A DNA stretch of 64,000 nt, taken from positions 1 through 64,000 of the forward strand of contig JAZSFK010000028.1 in NCBI GenBank assembly GCA_045532175.1, given 5' to 3'. Positions within the stretch are counted from its first letter, which is position 1, and each line of letters begins with the position of its first letter. The position numbers and the translations under genes are program-made. Below are positions 57,538 to 64,000 of the stretch, one piece after another. Under the pieces are notes generated by a model that ran no database searches, was not told the DNA's origin, and saw nothing but the letters and a program-made list of their open reading frames with translations. The stretch is from Fimenecus sp045532175. Its GTDB lineage: Bacteria; Bacillota; Clostridia; Oscillospirales; Acutalibacteraceae.

Positions 57538-57903
57538 ATGGATAAAGCACTATTAGGCGAATATGGAGAAATTATCGCTGCTCGATATTTAATATCACAT
57601 GGATATCTGATTATTTCGTCTAATTATAATCGTAAATTAGGCGAAATTGATTTAATTGCTGAGGATAGAAAAAATATTTGCTTTGTCGAGGTTAAAACCA
57701 GAAGTGAAAATATGATTTCAACACCGGCAGATGCAGTGGATTTTGCAAAAAGGGAACGTATTATAGCCACGTCCCAACTGTTTTTAAAGGATTATAATCT
57801 AAACAGACAACCAAGATATGATATAATTGAAGTGTATTTCAAAGGCGATGAGCCTCAAAAACTTAATCACATTGAAAATGCCTTTGATTTTTATGGTAAA
57901 TAA
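57538..57903 (+). CDS. yraN: YraN family (UPF0102) endonuclease-like protein
   Basis: 121 residues. GEIDLIAEDRKNICFVEVKTRS has the restriction-endonuclease-fold core (D-x-n-E-x-K). ALLGEYGEIIAARYLISHGY is the family N-terminus. It often lies beside rnhB, as here: it starts on the base after the rnhB stop. The function is not defined. Last gene of the long run from hprK. Confidence 0.92.
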   Translation: MDKALLGEYGEIIAARYLISHGYLIISSNYNRKLGEIDLIAEDRKNICFVEVKTRSENMISTPADAVDFAKRERIIATSQLFLKDYNLNRQPRYDIIEVYFKGDEPQKLNHIENAFDFYGK

Positions 57904-57906
57904 TTG

Positions 57907-57935
57907 TTGAAAATTGAGTATTATTATGATAGAAT
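57907..57935 (+). promoter_or_regulatory. Promoter of thrC
   Basis: TTGAAA (57907-57912), 17-nt spacer, TAGAAT (57930-57935), extended TGA. Confidence 0.6.
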
Positions 57936-57960
57936 ACCACACGAAAAGGAAGTGTTTTAA

Positions 57961-59454
57961 ATGTTTTATACAAGTACAAGAGATAAATCAGTTAAGGTAA
58001 CAGCCGCTGAGGCTATTGCAAAGGGAATCTCATCAGAAGGCGGACTTTTTGTTCCTACTGAAATTCCTGCAATTACACCTGAATTTATCGAAAATCTTGT
58101 TCCAATGACTTATATAGAAAGAGCAAAAGAAGTTCTTAAACTCTATCTCACAGATTTTACTGAAGAAGAGCTTTCTATGTGCGTAGAAGGTGCATATAAG
58201 GCAGGAAAATTCAGTTCTGAAAAGGTTGCTCCTTTATATAAATTATCAGATAAAGCAAACGTGCTTGAACTTTGGAGAGGACCAACTTGTGCGTTCAAAG
58301 ATATGGCTCTTCAACTTCTTCCGTATCTTCTTACTGTTTCAGCAGGTAAGACAGTAAAGGATACTGAAATCGTTATTCTTGTTGCAACATCAGGTGATAC
58401 AGGTAAGGCTGCACTTGAAGGCTTTGCAGACGTTCCAAACACAAAAATTCTTGTTTTCTATCCTGTTGATGGTGTTAGTCCAATGCAGAAACTTCAAATG
58501 ACAACACAGGAAGGTAACAACGTAAGTGTTTGTGCCATTGAAGGAAACTTTGATGATGCACAGAGTGGTGTTAAGAAAATATTTACAGATAAAGATATTG
58601 AAAAGAAATTCAAGGAAAATGGTCTTGCATTTTCTTCAGCTAATTCAATTAACTGGGGCCGTCTTGTTCCGCAGATTGTTTACTATGTATCAGCATACTG
58701 TGATATGATAGAAAATGGTGAACTCAAAAATGGCGAAGAAATGAATGTGGTCGTTCCGACAGGTAACTTTGGTAACATTCTTGCTGCTTACTATGCAAAG
58801 AGAATGGGTGTACCTGTTAAGACACTTATTTGTGCTTCAAACGCCAATAATGTTCTTACCGATTTCTTGACAAGTGGTACTTATGATAAAAACAGAGATT
58901 TCTATTGTACAACTTCTCCTTCAATGGATATTCTTATTTCAAGTAACCTTGAGAGACTTCTTTTCCACCTTTGTGGTGAGAATGACGTTCAGGTTGCAGA
59001 ATGGATGGCATCACTTAATACCGATGGTAAATATACCGTTTCTGCGGATGTTGCTGAAAAAGTTAAAGTATTATTTGCAGCAGGTTGCTGTGATGATGAG
59101 GAAACAAAAGCAACAATTGGCAAGGTGTTCAGTGAAAAGAACTATCTTTGTGACACTCATACTGCAGTTGCAGTTAAGGTGTATGATGATTATGTAGAGA
59201 AAACAGGGGATAATACACCTACTGTTATCGCATCAACAGCAAACCCATACAAATTCTCTGCAAGTGTTCTTGCTGCAATCACAGATGAAATTAAAGCAGA
59301 TAATGAGTTTGATATGGTTGATGAACTCTTCCAGAAGTCAAATGAGCCTGTACCTCAGCAACTTGCAACTCTTAAAGGCAAAGAGCCTCGTTTCACAAGA
59401 GTAAGCAAAAAAGAAGATATGAAACAGGTTGTTTTTGATATGTTAGGCATATAA
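57961..59454 (+). CDS. thrC: Threonine synthase
   Basis: 497 residues, fold type II PLP enzyme of the longer bacterial class. The PLP Lys is in GPTCAFKDMALQLLP; VATSGDTGKAALEGF and VPTGNFGNILAAYYAKRMG bind phosphate and cofactor. It makes threonine from O-phosphohomoserine. The N-terminus MFYTSTRDKSVKVTAAEAI with KGISSEGGLFVP is typical. Single-gene unit. Confidence 0.96.
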   Translation: MFYTSTRDKSVKVTAAEAIAKGISSEGGLFVPTEIPAITPEFIENLVPMTYIERAKEVLKLYLTDFTEEELSMCVEGAYKAGKFSSEKVAPLYKLSDKANVLELWRGPTCAFKDMALQLLPYLLTVSAGKTVKDTEIVILVATSGDTGKAALEGFADVPNTKILVFYPVDGVSPMQKLQMTTQEGNNVSVCAIEGNFDDAQSGVKKIFTDKDIEKKFKENGLAFSSANSINWGRLVPQIVYYVSAYCDMIENGELKNGEEMNVVVPTGNFGNILAAYYAKRMGVPVKTLICASNANNVLTDFLTSGTYDKNRDFYCTTSPSMDILISSNLERLLFHLCGENDVQVAEWMASLNTDGKYTVSADVAEKVKVLFAAGCCDDEETKATIGKVFSEKNYLCDTHTAVAVKVYDDYVEKTGDNTPTVIASTANPYKFSASVLAAITDEIKADNEFDMVDELFQKSNEPVPQQLATLKGKEPRFTRVSKKEDMKQVVFDMLGI

Positions 59455-59469
59455 GCCCGAAATACTGAT

Positions 59470-59507
59470 GCGGAAACCGGGTTAATTCGGTTTCCGCTTT
59501 TGATTTT
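59470..59507 (+). terminator. Terminator after thrC
   Basis: GCGGAAACCG / loop / CGGTTTCCGC followed by TTTTGATTTT. Confidence 0.85.
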
Positions 59508-59670
59508 ATTCTACGTCAGAAACCTTCAATTTAAAGGTTGAGCATCTTGTGTCATCACAAGAACAAGCACTGTGTGTTCCTACTTTAATGCCGTTAGCAG
59601 TGCAATTCATGTGACCGTCGTTGAATGTGCAATGACAAGCATCGCAAGTAATATTCTTATTCTTATCCAT
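59506..59670 (-). CDS. DUF1540-type Cys-rich small protein
   Basis: 54 residues with six Cys and several His: ITCDACHCTFNDGHMNCTA, SACSCDDTRCSTF. This spacing fits the DUF1540 family, small metal-binding-type proteins common in spore-forming clostridia. On the minus strand AGGAGG lies 8 nt before ATG 59670; ATG 59676 is too near. It converges on thrC. Function unknown. Confidence 0.75.
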   Translation of the reverse strand: MDKNKNITCDACHCTFNDGHMNCTANGIKVGTHSACSCDDTRCSTFKLKVSDVE

Positions 59671-59736
59671 TTTCATTTCCTCCTTTCAGATTTATTTTTT
59701 GAAGGAAAATCATATTTATTCGTTGGAGATAAAATT

Positions 59737-60429
59737 ATGTCCGTTTATGTAATTGGTGATACTCATTTATCATTTTCAGTTGATAAGCCTATGGATATTT
59801 TCAAGGGCTGGGACGATTATGCCCAAAGACTTGAGAATAATTGGCAAAGACTTATTACTAATGATGATACAGTTATAATAAATGGCGACGTTTCATGGGC
59901 AATGGGACTTGATGAAGCCGAAAAGGATTTTGAATTTTTGAATAATCTTAAGGGCACAAAAATCATTTCCAAGGGCAACCACGATTATTGGTGGAATACA
60001 ATTACAAAAATGGAAAAATTTTGTGATGAAAAAGGCTTTCATACAATAAAATTTCTCCATAATAGTGCATATAGAATAGGGGATATTTCTATTGCGGGTA
60101 CACGTGGCTGGTTTTATGATGCTGAAAGTGAAAATGTTGATAAAGTAATGGCTCGTGAATGTGCAAGGCTTCAACGTTCAATAGATGAAGCTAAAAAACT
60201 TGGCGGAGAGGTTGTTGCATTTTTACATTATCCACCAATCAGTTTGACAAGAAAATGTGAGCCGATTTTAGATGTTTTAAAGGAGAATAACATTGAAAGA
60301 TGCTTTTATGGTCATCTTCATGGCGGAGCAATAAAAGGCGCAGTCAATGGTAAAGTAGAAGGTATAGATTTCCGCCTTGTTTCAGCAGATTTTTTAGAAT
60401 TTTGCCCTTATCTTGTTAATTTAGAATAA
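59737..60429 (+). CDS. Calcineurin-like metallophosphoesterase
   Basis: 230 residues. VIGDTHLS, INGDVSWAM, KGNHDYWW, AFLHYPP and YGHLHGGA are the metal-binding motifs in order. Substrate unknown; the group includes small bacterial phosphoesterases. ATG 59737 has TTGGAGAT upstream; an in-frame extension back to 59572 crosses the opposite DUF1540 gene and is rejected. Confidence 0.88.
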   Translation: MSVYVIGDTHLSFSVDKPMDIFKGWDDYAQRLENNWQRLITNDDTVIINGDVSWAMGLDEAEKDFEFLNNLKGTKIISKGNHDYWWNTITKMEKFCDEKGFHTIKFLHNSAYRIGDISIAGTRGWFYDAESENVDKVMARECARLQRSIDEAKKLGGEVVAFLHYPPISLTRKCEPILDVLKENNIERCFYGHLHGGAIKGAVNGKVEGIDFRLVSADFLEFCPYLVNLE

Positions 60430-60487
60430 ATTTTCTTTAAAATATTGCCAAAAGTTTCTTTTTTACAAGAAAAACTTAAGGAAAATA

Positions 60488-60516
60488 TTGTATTTATATT
60501 TTTAATGTGATATAAT
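60488..60516 (+). promoter_or_regulatory. Promoter of tig
   Basis: TTGTAT (60488-60493), 17-nt spacer, TATAAT (60511-60516), extended TGA. Confidence 0.6.
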
Positions 60517-60575
60517 ATCATGAATATTGCGGTAATATAAACACAATAAACAATAATATTCAGGAGGAATATTTG

Positions 60576-61961
60576 ATGTTAAAGTCAACAAACAATGTAG
60601 AAACAAATGTCTACGAACTTGAAATCACTGTAGATGGTGAAAAATTTGAGGCTGCTGTTCAGAAGGCATATCTCAAAGAAAGAAAAAATATCACTATCAA
60701 GGGCTTCAGAAAGGGTAAGGCTCCAAGAAACTTCATCGAAAAGATGTATGGTGAAGGTGTTTTCTATGAAGATGCGCTTGAAATTCTTTATCCTGAGGTT
60801 GTTAGTGAAGCAATTATCGAGTCAAAGCTTGAAGTTGTTGGAACTCCTTATGACCTTGAGGTACCTGAAATCGGTAAAGATGGTGTAGTTTTAAAGCTTA
60901 AGGTTGCTGTTAAGCCTGAAGTTAAACTTGGTGAATATAAGGGTATTCAAGCAACAAGACCGGCATGCAAAGTATCAGCAGACGAAGTAAAATCTGAACT
61001 TGCAAGAATGCAGGAACAGAATTCAAGAATGATTAGTGTTGACAACAGAGCTGTTAAGAAGAATGATACAGCTGTTATCGACTTCGAAGGCTTTGTTGAT
61101 GGTGTTGCATTTGACGGTGGCAAGGCAGAAAACTATGACCTTGTTATTGGTAGCGGTTCATTCATTCCGGGCTTTGAAGACCAGATTATCGGTCATAAGG
61201 TTGGCGAGGAATTTGACGTAAATGTTACATTCCCTGCAGAATATCAGGAAAACCTTGCTTCAAAGGACGCAGTTTTCAAGATTAAGCTTCATGAAATCAA
61301 GGTGAAGGAGCTTCCTGCTCTTGACGACGAATTTGCAAAGGATGTTAGCGAATTTGATACTCTTGATGAACTTAAAAAGAGTGTAAAAGCACAGCTTGAA
61401 GAAGCAAAGAAAGCAGATGCTGACAATAAGGTAGTTAACGACCTTCTTGAAGAGGTTGTTAAGGGTGTTGAAGTTGAAATTCCTGCAGTTATGGTTGAGG
61501 AAGAGATTGATAATATCGTAAATAACTTTGATTACAGACTTCAGTCACAGGGACTTAATCTTAATACATACCTTTCATATACAGGTATGGAAATGTCTGC
61601 TTTCAGAGATGGCTACAAAGAAAATGCAGAGGCACAGGTTAAACTCAGCCTTGCTATTGAAGCAATCGTTAAGGCAGAGGGCATTGAAGCTACTGAGGAC
61701 GAAATCAATGCTGAATATGAAAACCTTGCAAAGACATACGGTATGGATGTTGATGCAGTTAAGAAGGCAATTCCTGCTGATTCTCTTGCAGGTGACATCA
61801 AGTCAAAGAAAGCAATCGACTTTGTGAAAGACAATGCAAAGATTACTGACGAAAAAGCTCCTGCAAAGAAAACAACAAAGAAAGCAGAGGATGATGCAGA
61901 AAAACCTGCAAAGAAACCTGCTGCAAAGAAAACAACAAAGAAATCAGCTGACGCTGAATAA
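60576..61961 (+). CDS. tig: Trigger factor with Lys/Ala-rich tail
   Basis: 461 residues. N-terminal ribosome-binding GFRKGKAPRNFIEKMYGEGV, the FKBP-type peptidyl-prolyl isomerase domain (VIDFEGFVDGVAFDGGKAENY; GSGSFIPGFEDQIIG), and a helical C-terminal arm. It helps nascent chains fold at the ribosome. The last ~35 residues are an extra Lys/Ala/Thr tail with two AKKTTKK units, encoded by a 60-nt-spaced direct repeat. ATG 60576 has AGGAGG 8 nt upstream. Neighbours tig-clpP-clpX are a classic order. Confidence 0.95.
   Translation: MLKSTNNVETNVYELEITVDGEKFEAAVQKAYLKERKNITIKGFRKGKAPRNFIEKMYGEGVFYEDALEILYPEVVSEAIIESKLEVVGTPYDLEVPEIGKDGVVLKLKVAVKPEVKLGEYKGIQATRPACKVSADEVKSELARMQEQNSRMISVDNRAVKKNDTAVIDFEGFVDGVAFDGGKAENYDLVIGSGSFIPGFEDQIIGHKVGEEFDVNVTFPAEYQENLASKDAVFKIKLHEIKVKELPALDDEFAKDVSEFDTLDELKKSVKAQLEEAKKADADNKVVNDLLEEVVKGVEVEIPAVMVEEEIDNIVNNFDYRLQSQGLNLNTYLSYTGMEMSAFRDGYKENAEAQVKLSLAIEAIVKAEGIEATEDEINAEYENLAKTYGMDVDAVKKAIPADSLAGDIKSKKAIDFVKDNAKITDEKAPAKKTTKKAEDDAEKPAKKPAAKKTTKKSADAE
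61861..61943 (+). repeat. Direct repeat in the 3' end of tig
   Basis: Identical 23-nt copies at 61861-61883 and 61921-61943 (they contain TGCAAAGAAAACAACAAAG), exactly 60 nt apart, encoding AKKTTKK twice. Confidence 0.9.
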
Positions 61962-61980
61962 TTTATATGTTTAAGTGTTG

Positions 61981-62015
61981 AAGAATTGTCCAATAATTAT
62001 TAGGACAATTCTTTA
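61981..62015 (+). terminator. Weak hairpin between tig and clpP
   Basis: AAGAATTGTCC / loop / GGACAATTCTT, followed by only TTTAATGCTTTTC. It is probably a leaky terminator or an mRNA processing/stability site, since no separate clpP promoter is clear. Confidence 0.45.
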
Positions 62016-62049
62016 ATGCTTTTCAAAGATATTGAATGGAGGTTATATT

Positions 62050-62631
62050 ATGGCACTTGTACCATACGTTGTTGAACAGACAAACAGAGGGGAAAGACAG
62101 TACGATATTTTTTCAAGACTTTTAAATGACAGAATTATCGTTTTGTCAGATGAGGTAAATGATGCAACCGCATCTTTGGTTGTAGCACAGTTGCTTTATC
62201 TTGAGGGACAGGATAGCGAAAAAGATATTAGCCTTTATATTAACAGCCCCGGTGGTTCAGTTTCCGCGGGACTTGCAATCTATGACACAATGCAGTACAT
62301 TAAGTGCGATGTGTCAACCATTTGTATGGGTATGGCTGCAAGTATGGGTGCATTCTTGCTTTCATCCGGTGCAAAAGGTAAGAGATATGCTCTTCCTAAT
62401 AGTGAAATTATGATTCATCAGCCACTTGGTGGTGCTCAGGGTCAGGCAAGTGATATTAAAATTGCTGCCGAGCATATTTTAAGAACAAGAGAAAAACTCA
62501 ATAAAATCCTTGCTGAAAATACGGGTAAACCTGTAGAACAGATTGCAATTGATACAGAAAGAGATAATTGGCTCTCTGCACAGGAAGCAATGGATTATGG
62601 TATTGTTGACAAAGTTTTCTATAAGAGATAA
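62050..62631 (+). CDS. clpP: ATP-dependent Clp protease proteolytic subunit
   Basis: 193 residues. Catalytic triad: S98 in GMAASMGAFL, H123 in MIHQP, D172 in TERDNW. LYINSPGGSVSAGLAIYDTMQ lines the substrate path. It forms a barrel of two rings with ClpX or other Clp ATPases for protein turnover. ATG 62050 has GGAGG upstream; the frame from 62032 is a short extension before that site. Confidence 0.97.
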   Translation: MALVPYVVEQTNRGERQYDIFSRLLNDRIIVLSDEVNDATASLVVAQLLYLEGQDSEKDISLYINSPGGSVSAGLAIYDTMQYIKCDVSTICMGMAASMGAFLLSSGAKGKRYALPNSEIMIHQPLGGAQGQASDIKIAAEHILRTREKLNKILAENTGKPVEQIAIDTERDNWLSAQEAMDYGIVDKVFYKR

Positions 62632-62654
62632 TCTTACCAACAAGGAGATTTGTT

Positions 62655-63968
62655 ATGGCAAGAGATAACGATAAGGAAAGAAATGTAAGATGTTCTTTTT
62701 GTGGCAAAACACAGGAACAGGTTGATAAGCTTATTGCCGGTCCGGGTGTATACATTTGTGATGAGTGTATAGAACTTTGTATGGGAATAATTGACGAAAA
62801 TACAGAGTCCTCACACAAGAATCACGGTAAAAAGGTTAAGCTTGAAGAAAGAGTCTTACCAAAGCCACAAGAAATAAAAGCAAAGCTTGATGAATATGTT
62901 GTTGGTCAGGATGCTGCAAAAAAAGCATTGAGCGTTGCTGTTTATAATCATTATAAGAGAATATACCACGGTTCTGATAATGGTGTGGAGATTCAAAAGA
63001 GTAATGTTGTGCTTTTGGGACCTACAGGTGTTGGTAAAACAGTTCTTGCACAGACTCTTGCAAAGATTATTGATGTTCCGTTCGCCATTGCCGATGCAAC
63101 AACACTTACAGAAGCAGGTTATGTTGGTGAAGATGTTGAGAATATTCTTCTTCGTCTTATTCAAGCTGCAGATTTTGATATTGAAAAGGCTGAGTGTGGC
63201 ATAATCTATGTTGATGAAATTGACAAGATTGCCCGTAAGAGTGAGAACCCGTCAATCACACGTGATGTAAGTGGTGAGGGTGTTCAGCAAGCACTTCTTA
63301 AAATACTTGAAGGAACAGTTTCCAATGTACCTCCACAGGGTGGAAGAAAACATCCTCAACAGGAATTTATACAGATTGACACATCCAATATTCTGTTTAT
63401 CTGTGGCGGTGCTTTTGACGGAATTGAAAAAATCGTTGAAAAACGTGCCGGAAATTCAGGACTTGGATTTGGTGCTGATATCAAGAACAAGGCGCAGTTT
63501 CAGGAGGAAGATGTTTATTCAAAGGTGATTGCACAAGACCTTGTTAAATTTGGCTTGATTCCTGAACTTGTAGGACGTGTTCCTGTAATTACAGCATTAC
63601 AGCAGCTTTCAAAAGAAGATTTAATCAGAATCCTTTCTGAACCTAAAAATGCACTATTAAAACAGTTTAAAGCGTTGTTTAATATGGATGATGTTGAACT
63701 TGAGTTTACTGATGATGCTCTTAATGCTATTGCAGAGCTCACGCTTGAAAAGAAAACCGGTGCGCGTGGCCTTCGCGGTATAATGGAAGGTGTTCTTATG
63801 AATATTATGTATGAAACACCGTCAGACCATACAATTTCAAAGGTTATAATTACAAAGGAATGTGTAACTGATAAGGCTTTGCCGGAAGTTATACACGATG
63901 ATAGCAGAACGCCTAATGTTTTATTGTCAAAAAAACTCAATAAAACGAATTCAAAAAAGGCAATATAA
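62655..63968 (+). CDS. clpX: ATP-dependent Clp protease ATP-binding subunit ClpX
   Basis: 437 residues. N-terminal zinc-binding domain CSFCGKTQEQVDKLIAG...CDECIELC; Walker A LGPTGVGKTVLAQTLA; Walker B IIYVDEIDKIAR; pore loop GYVGEDVE; sensor II GARGLRGIME. It unfolds tagged proteins and feeds them to ClpP, encoded 23 nt upstream. AAGGAG before ATG. The operon ends here with a hairpin at the window edge. Confidence 0.97.
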   Translation: MARDNDKERNVRCSFCGKTQEQVDKLIAGPGVYICDECIELCMGIIDENTESSHKNHGKKVKLEERVLPKPQEIKAKLDEYVVGQDAAKKALSVAVYNHYKRIYHGSDNGVEIQKSNVVLLGPTGVGKTVLAQTLAKIIDVPFAIADATTLTEAGYVGEDVENILLRLIQAADFDIEKAECGIIYVDEIDKIARKSENPSITRDVSGEGVQQALLKILEGTVSNVPPQGGRKHPQQEFIQIDTSNILFICGGAFDGIEKIVEKRAGNSGLGFGADIKNKAQFQEEDVYSKVIAQDLVKFGLIPELVGRVPVITALQQLSKEDLIRILSEPKNALLKQFKALFNMDDVELEFTDDALNAIAELTLEKKTGARGLRGIMEGVLMNIMYETPSDHTISKVIITKECVTDKALPEVIHDDSRTPNVLLSKKLNKTNSKKAI

Positions 63969-63974
63969 ATTAAA

Positions 63975-64000
63975 AAGCCACGGGTAACCGTGGCTTATAA
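63975..64000 (+). terminator. Hairpin after clpX, window edge
   Basis: AAGCCACGG / GTAA / CCGTGGCTT at 63975-63996. The expected T-run would lie beyond the window end, so this is a probable terminator only. Confidence 0.6.

Noticed and set aside
1..64000. Prophage, integrative element, insertion sequence or genomic island.
   Set aside because: No integrase, transposase, phage structural gene, long inverted repeats or attachment-site duplication was seen; the tRNA-Ser flanks show no repeat of its 3' end nearby.

Overview
The window is an AT-rich chromosomal segment of a spore-forming, Gram-positive, anaerobic-type Clostridia. It most resembles gut Oscillospirales/Ruminococcaceae; this placement is inferred from gene content, not from a marker phylogeny. 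Supporting evidence: spore genes (gpr, spoIIP, spoVAE, a sigH-type sigma factor, ypeB, a PdaA-type deacetylase, an alpha/beta SASP), sortase B, a class A RNase P RNA, an L19 leader, a TPP riboswitch, a dockerin-bearing protease, and a bile-salt-hydrolase-type enzyme. Nearly all promoters found are TTGNNN-(16-18)-TATAAT, often with an extended TGn -10. TTG starts are frequent. There is no prophage, insertion sequence, CRISPR array or rRNA.

Layout. 0-5 kb: tail of a B12-type radical SAM gene, its DUF2344 partner, an MFS carrier, an XRE regulator with a small partner gene, rplS with its leader, prmA and an ArsC/Spx-like gene. 5-13 kb: carbohydrate block with a GH5 glycosidase, an arabinose operon (FGGY kinase, araA, araD), an anion-type carrier with a GNAT gene, tRNA-Ser(CGA) and a GH43. 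13-24.5 kb: accessory genes: aquaporin, SH3/C39-like secreted protein, large subtilase/LRR/dockerin protein, FliB-like protein, second MFS, BSH-like hydrolase, pnuC behind a riboswitch-like leader, a lipoprotein and ypeB. 24.6-33.7 kb: cysteine desulfurase, thiI, pncC, two sortase B genes, a fusion protein (degenerate CinA, membrane helix, SpoIID-like domain), galE, a HAD phosphatase and rnpB.

33.8-42 kb: secreted lipase, membrane protein, recD2, TPP-controlled thiT, comM and a phosphohexomutase followed by a 32-codon membrane microprotein. 42-51 kb: sporulation-rich stretch (sigH-like, spoVAE, gpr-spoIIP, pdaA-like, SASP) mixed with rpsT, yhaM, trmL and small genes. 51-58 kb: one long head-to-tail run, hprK-murB-rapZ-whiA-lepB-lepB-rbgA-rnhB-yraN, with several start/stop overlaps. 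58-64 kb: thrC, a DUF1540 microprotein, a phosphoesterase, tig, clpP and clpX.

The best leads for something new are the CinA-like/SpoIID-like fusion with its two upstream sortases (27.4-31.8 kb), the pnuC leader with its own consensus promoter inside the upstream gene (21.87-22.04 kb), the sortase with an altered active-site Arg position, and several short membrane or Cys-rich genes under 60 codons next to sporulation genes.
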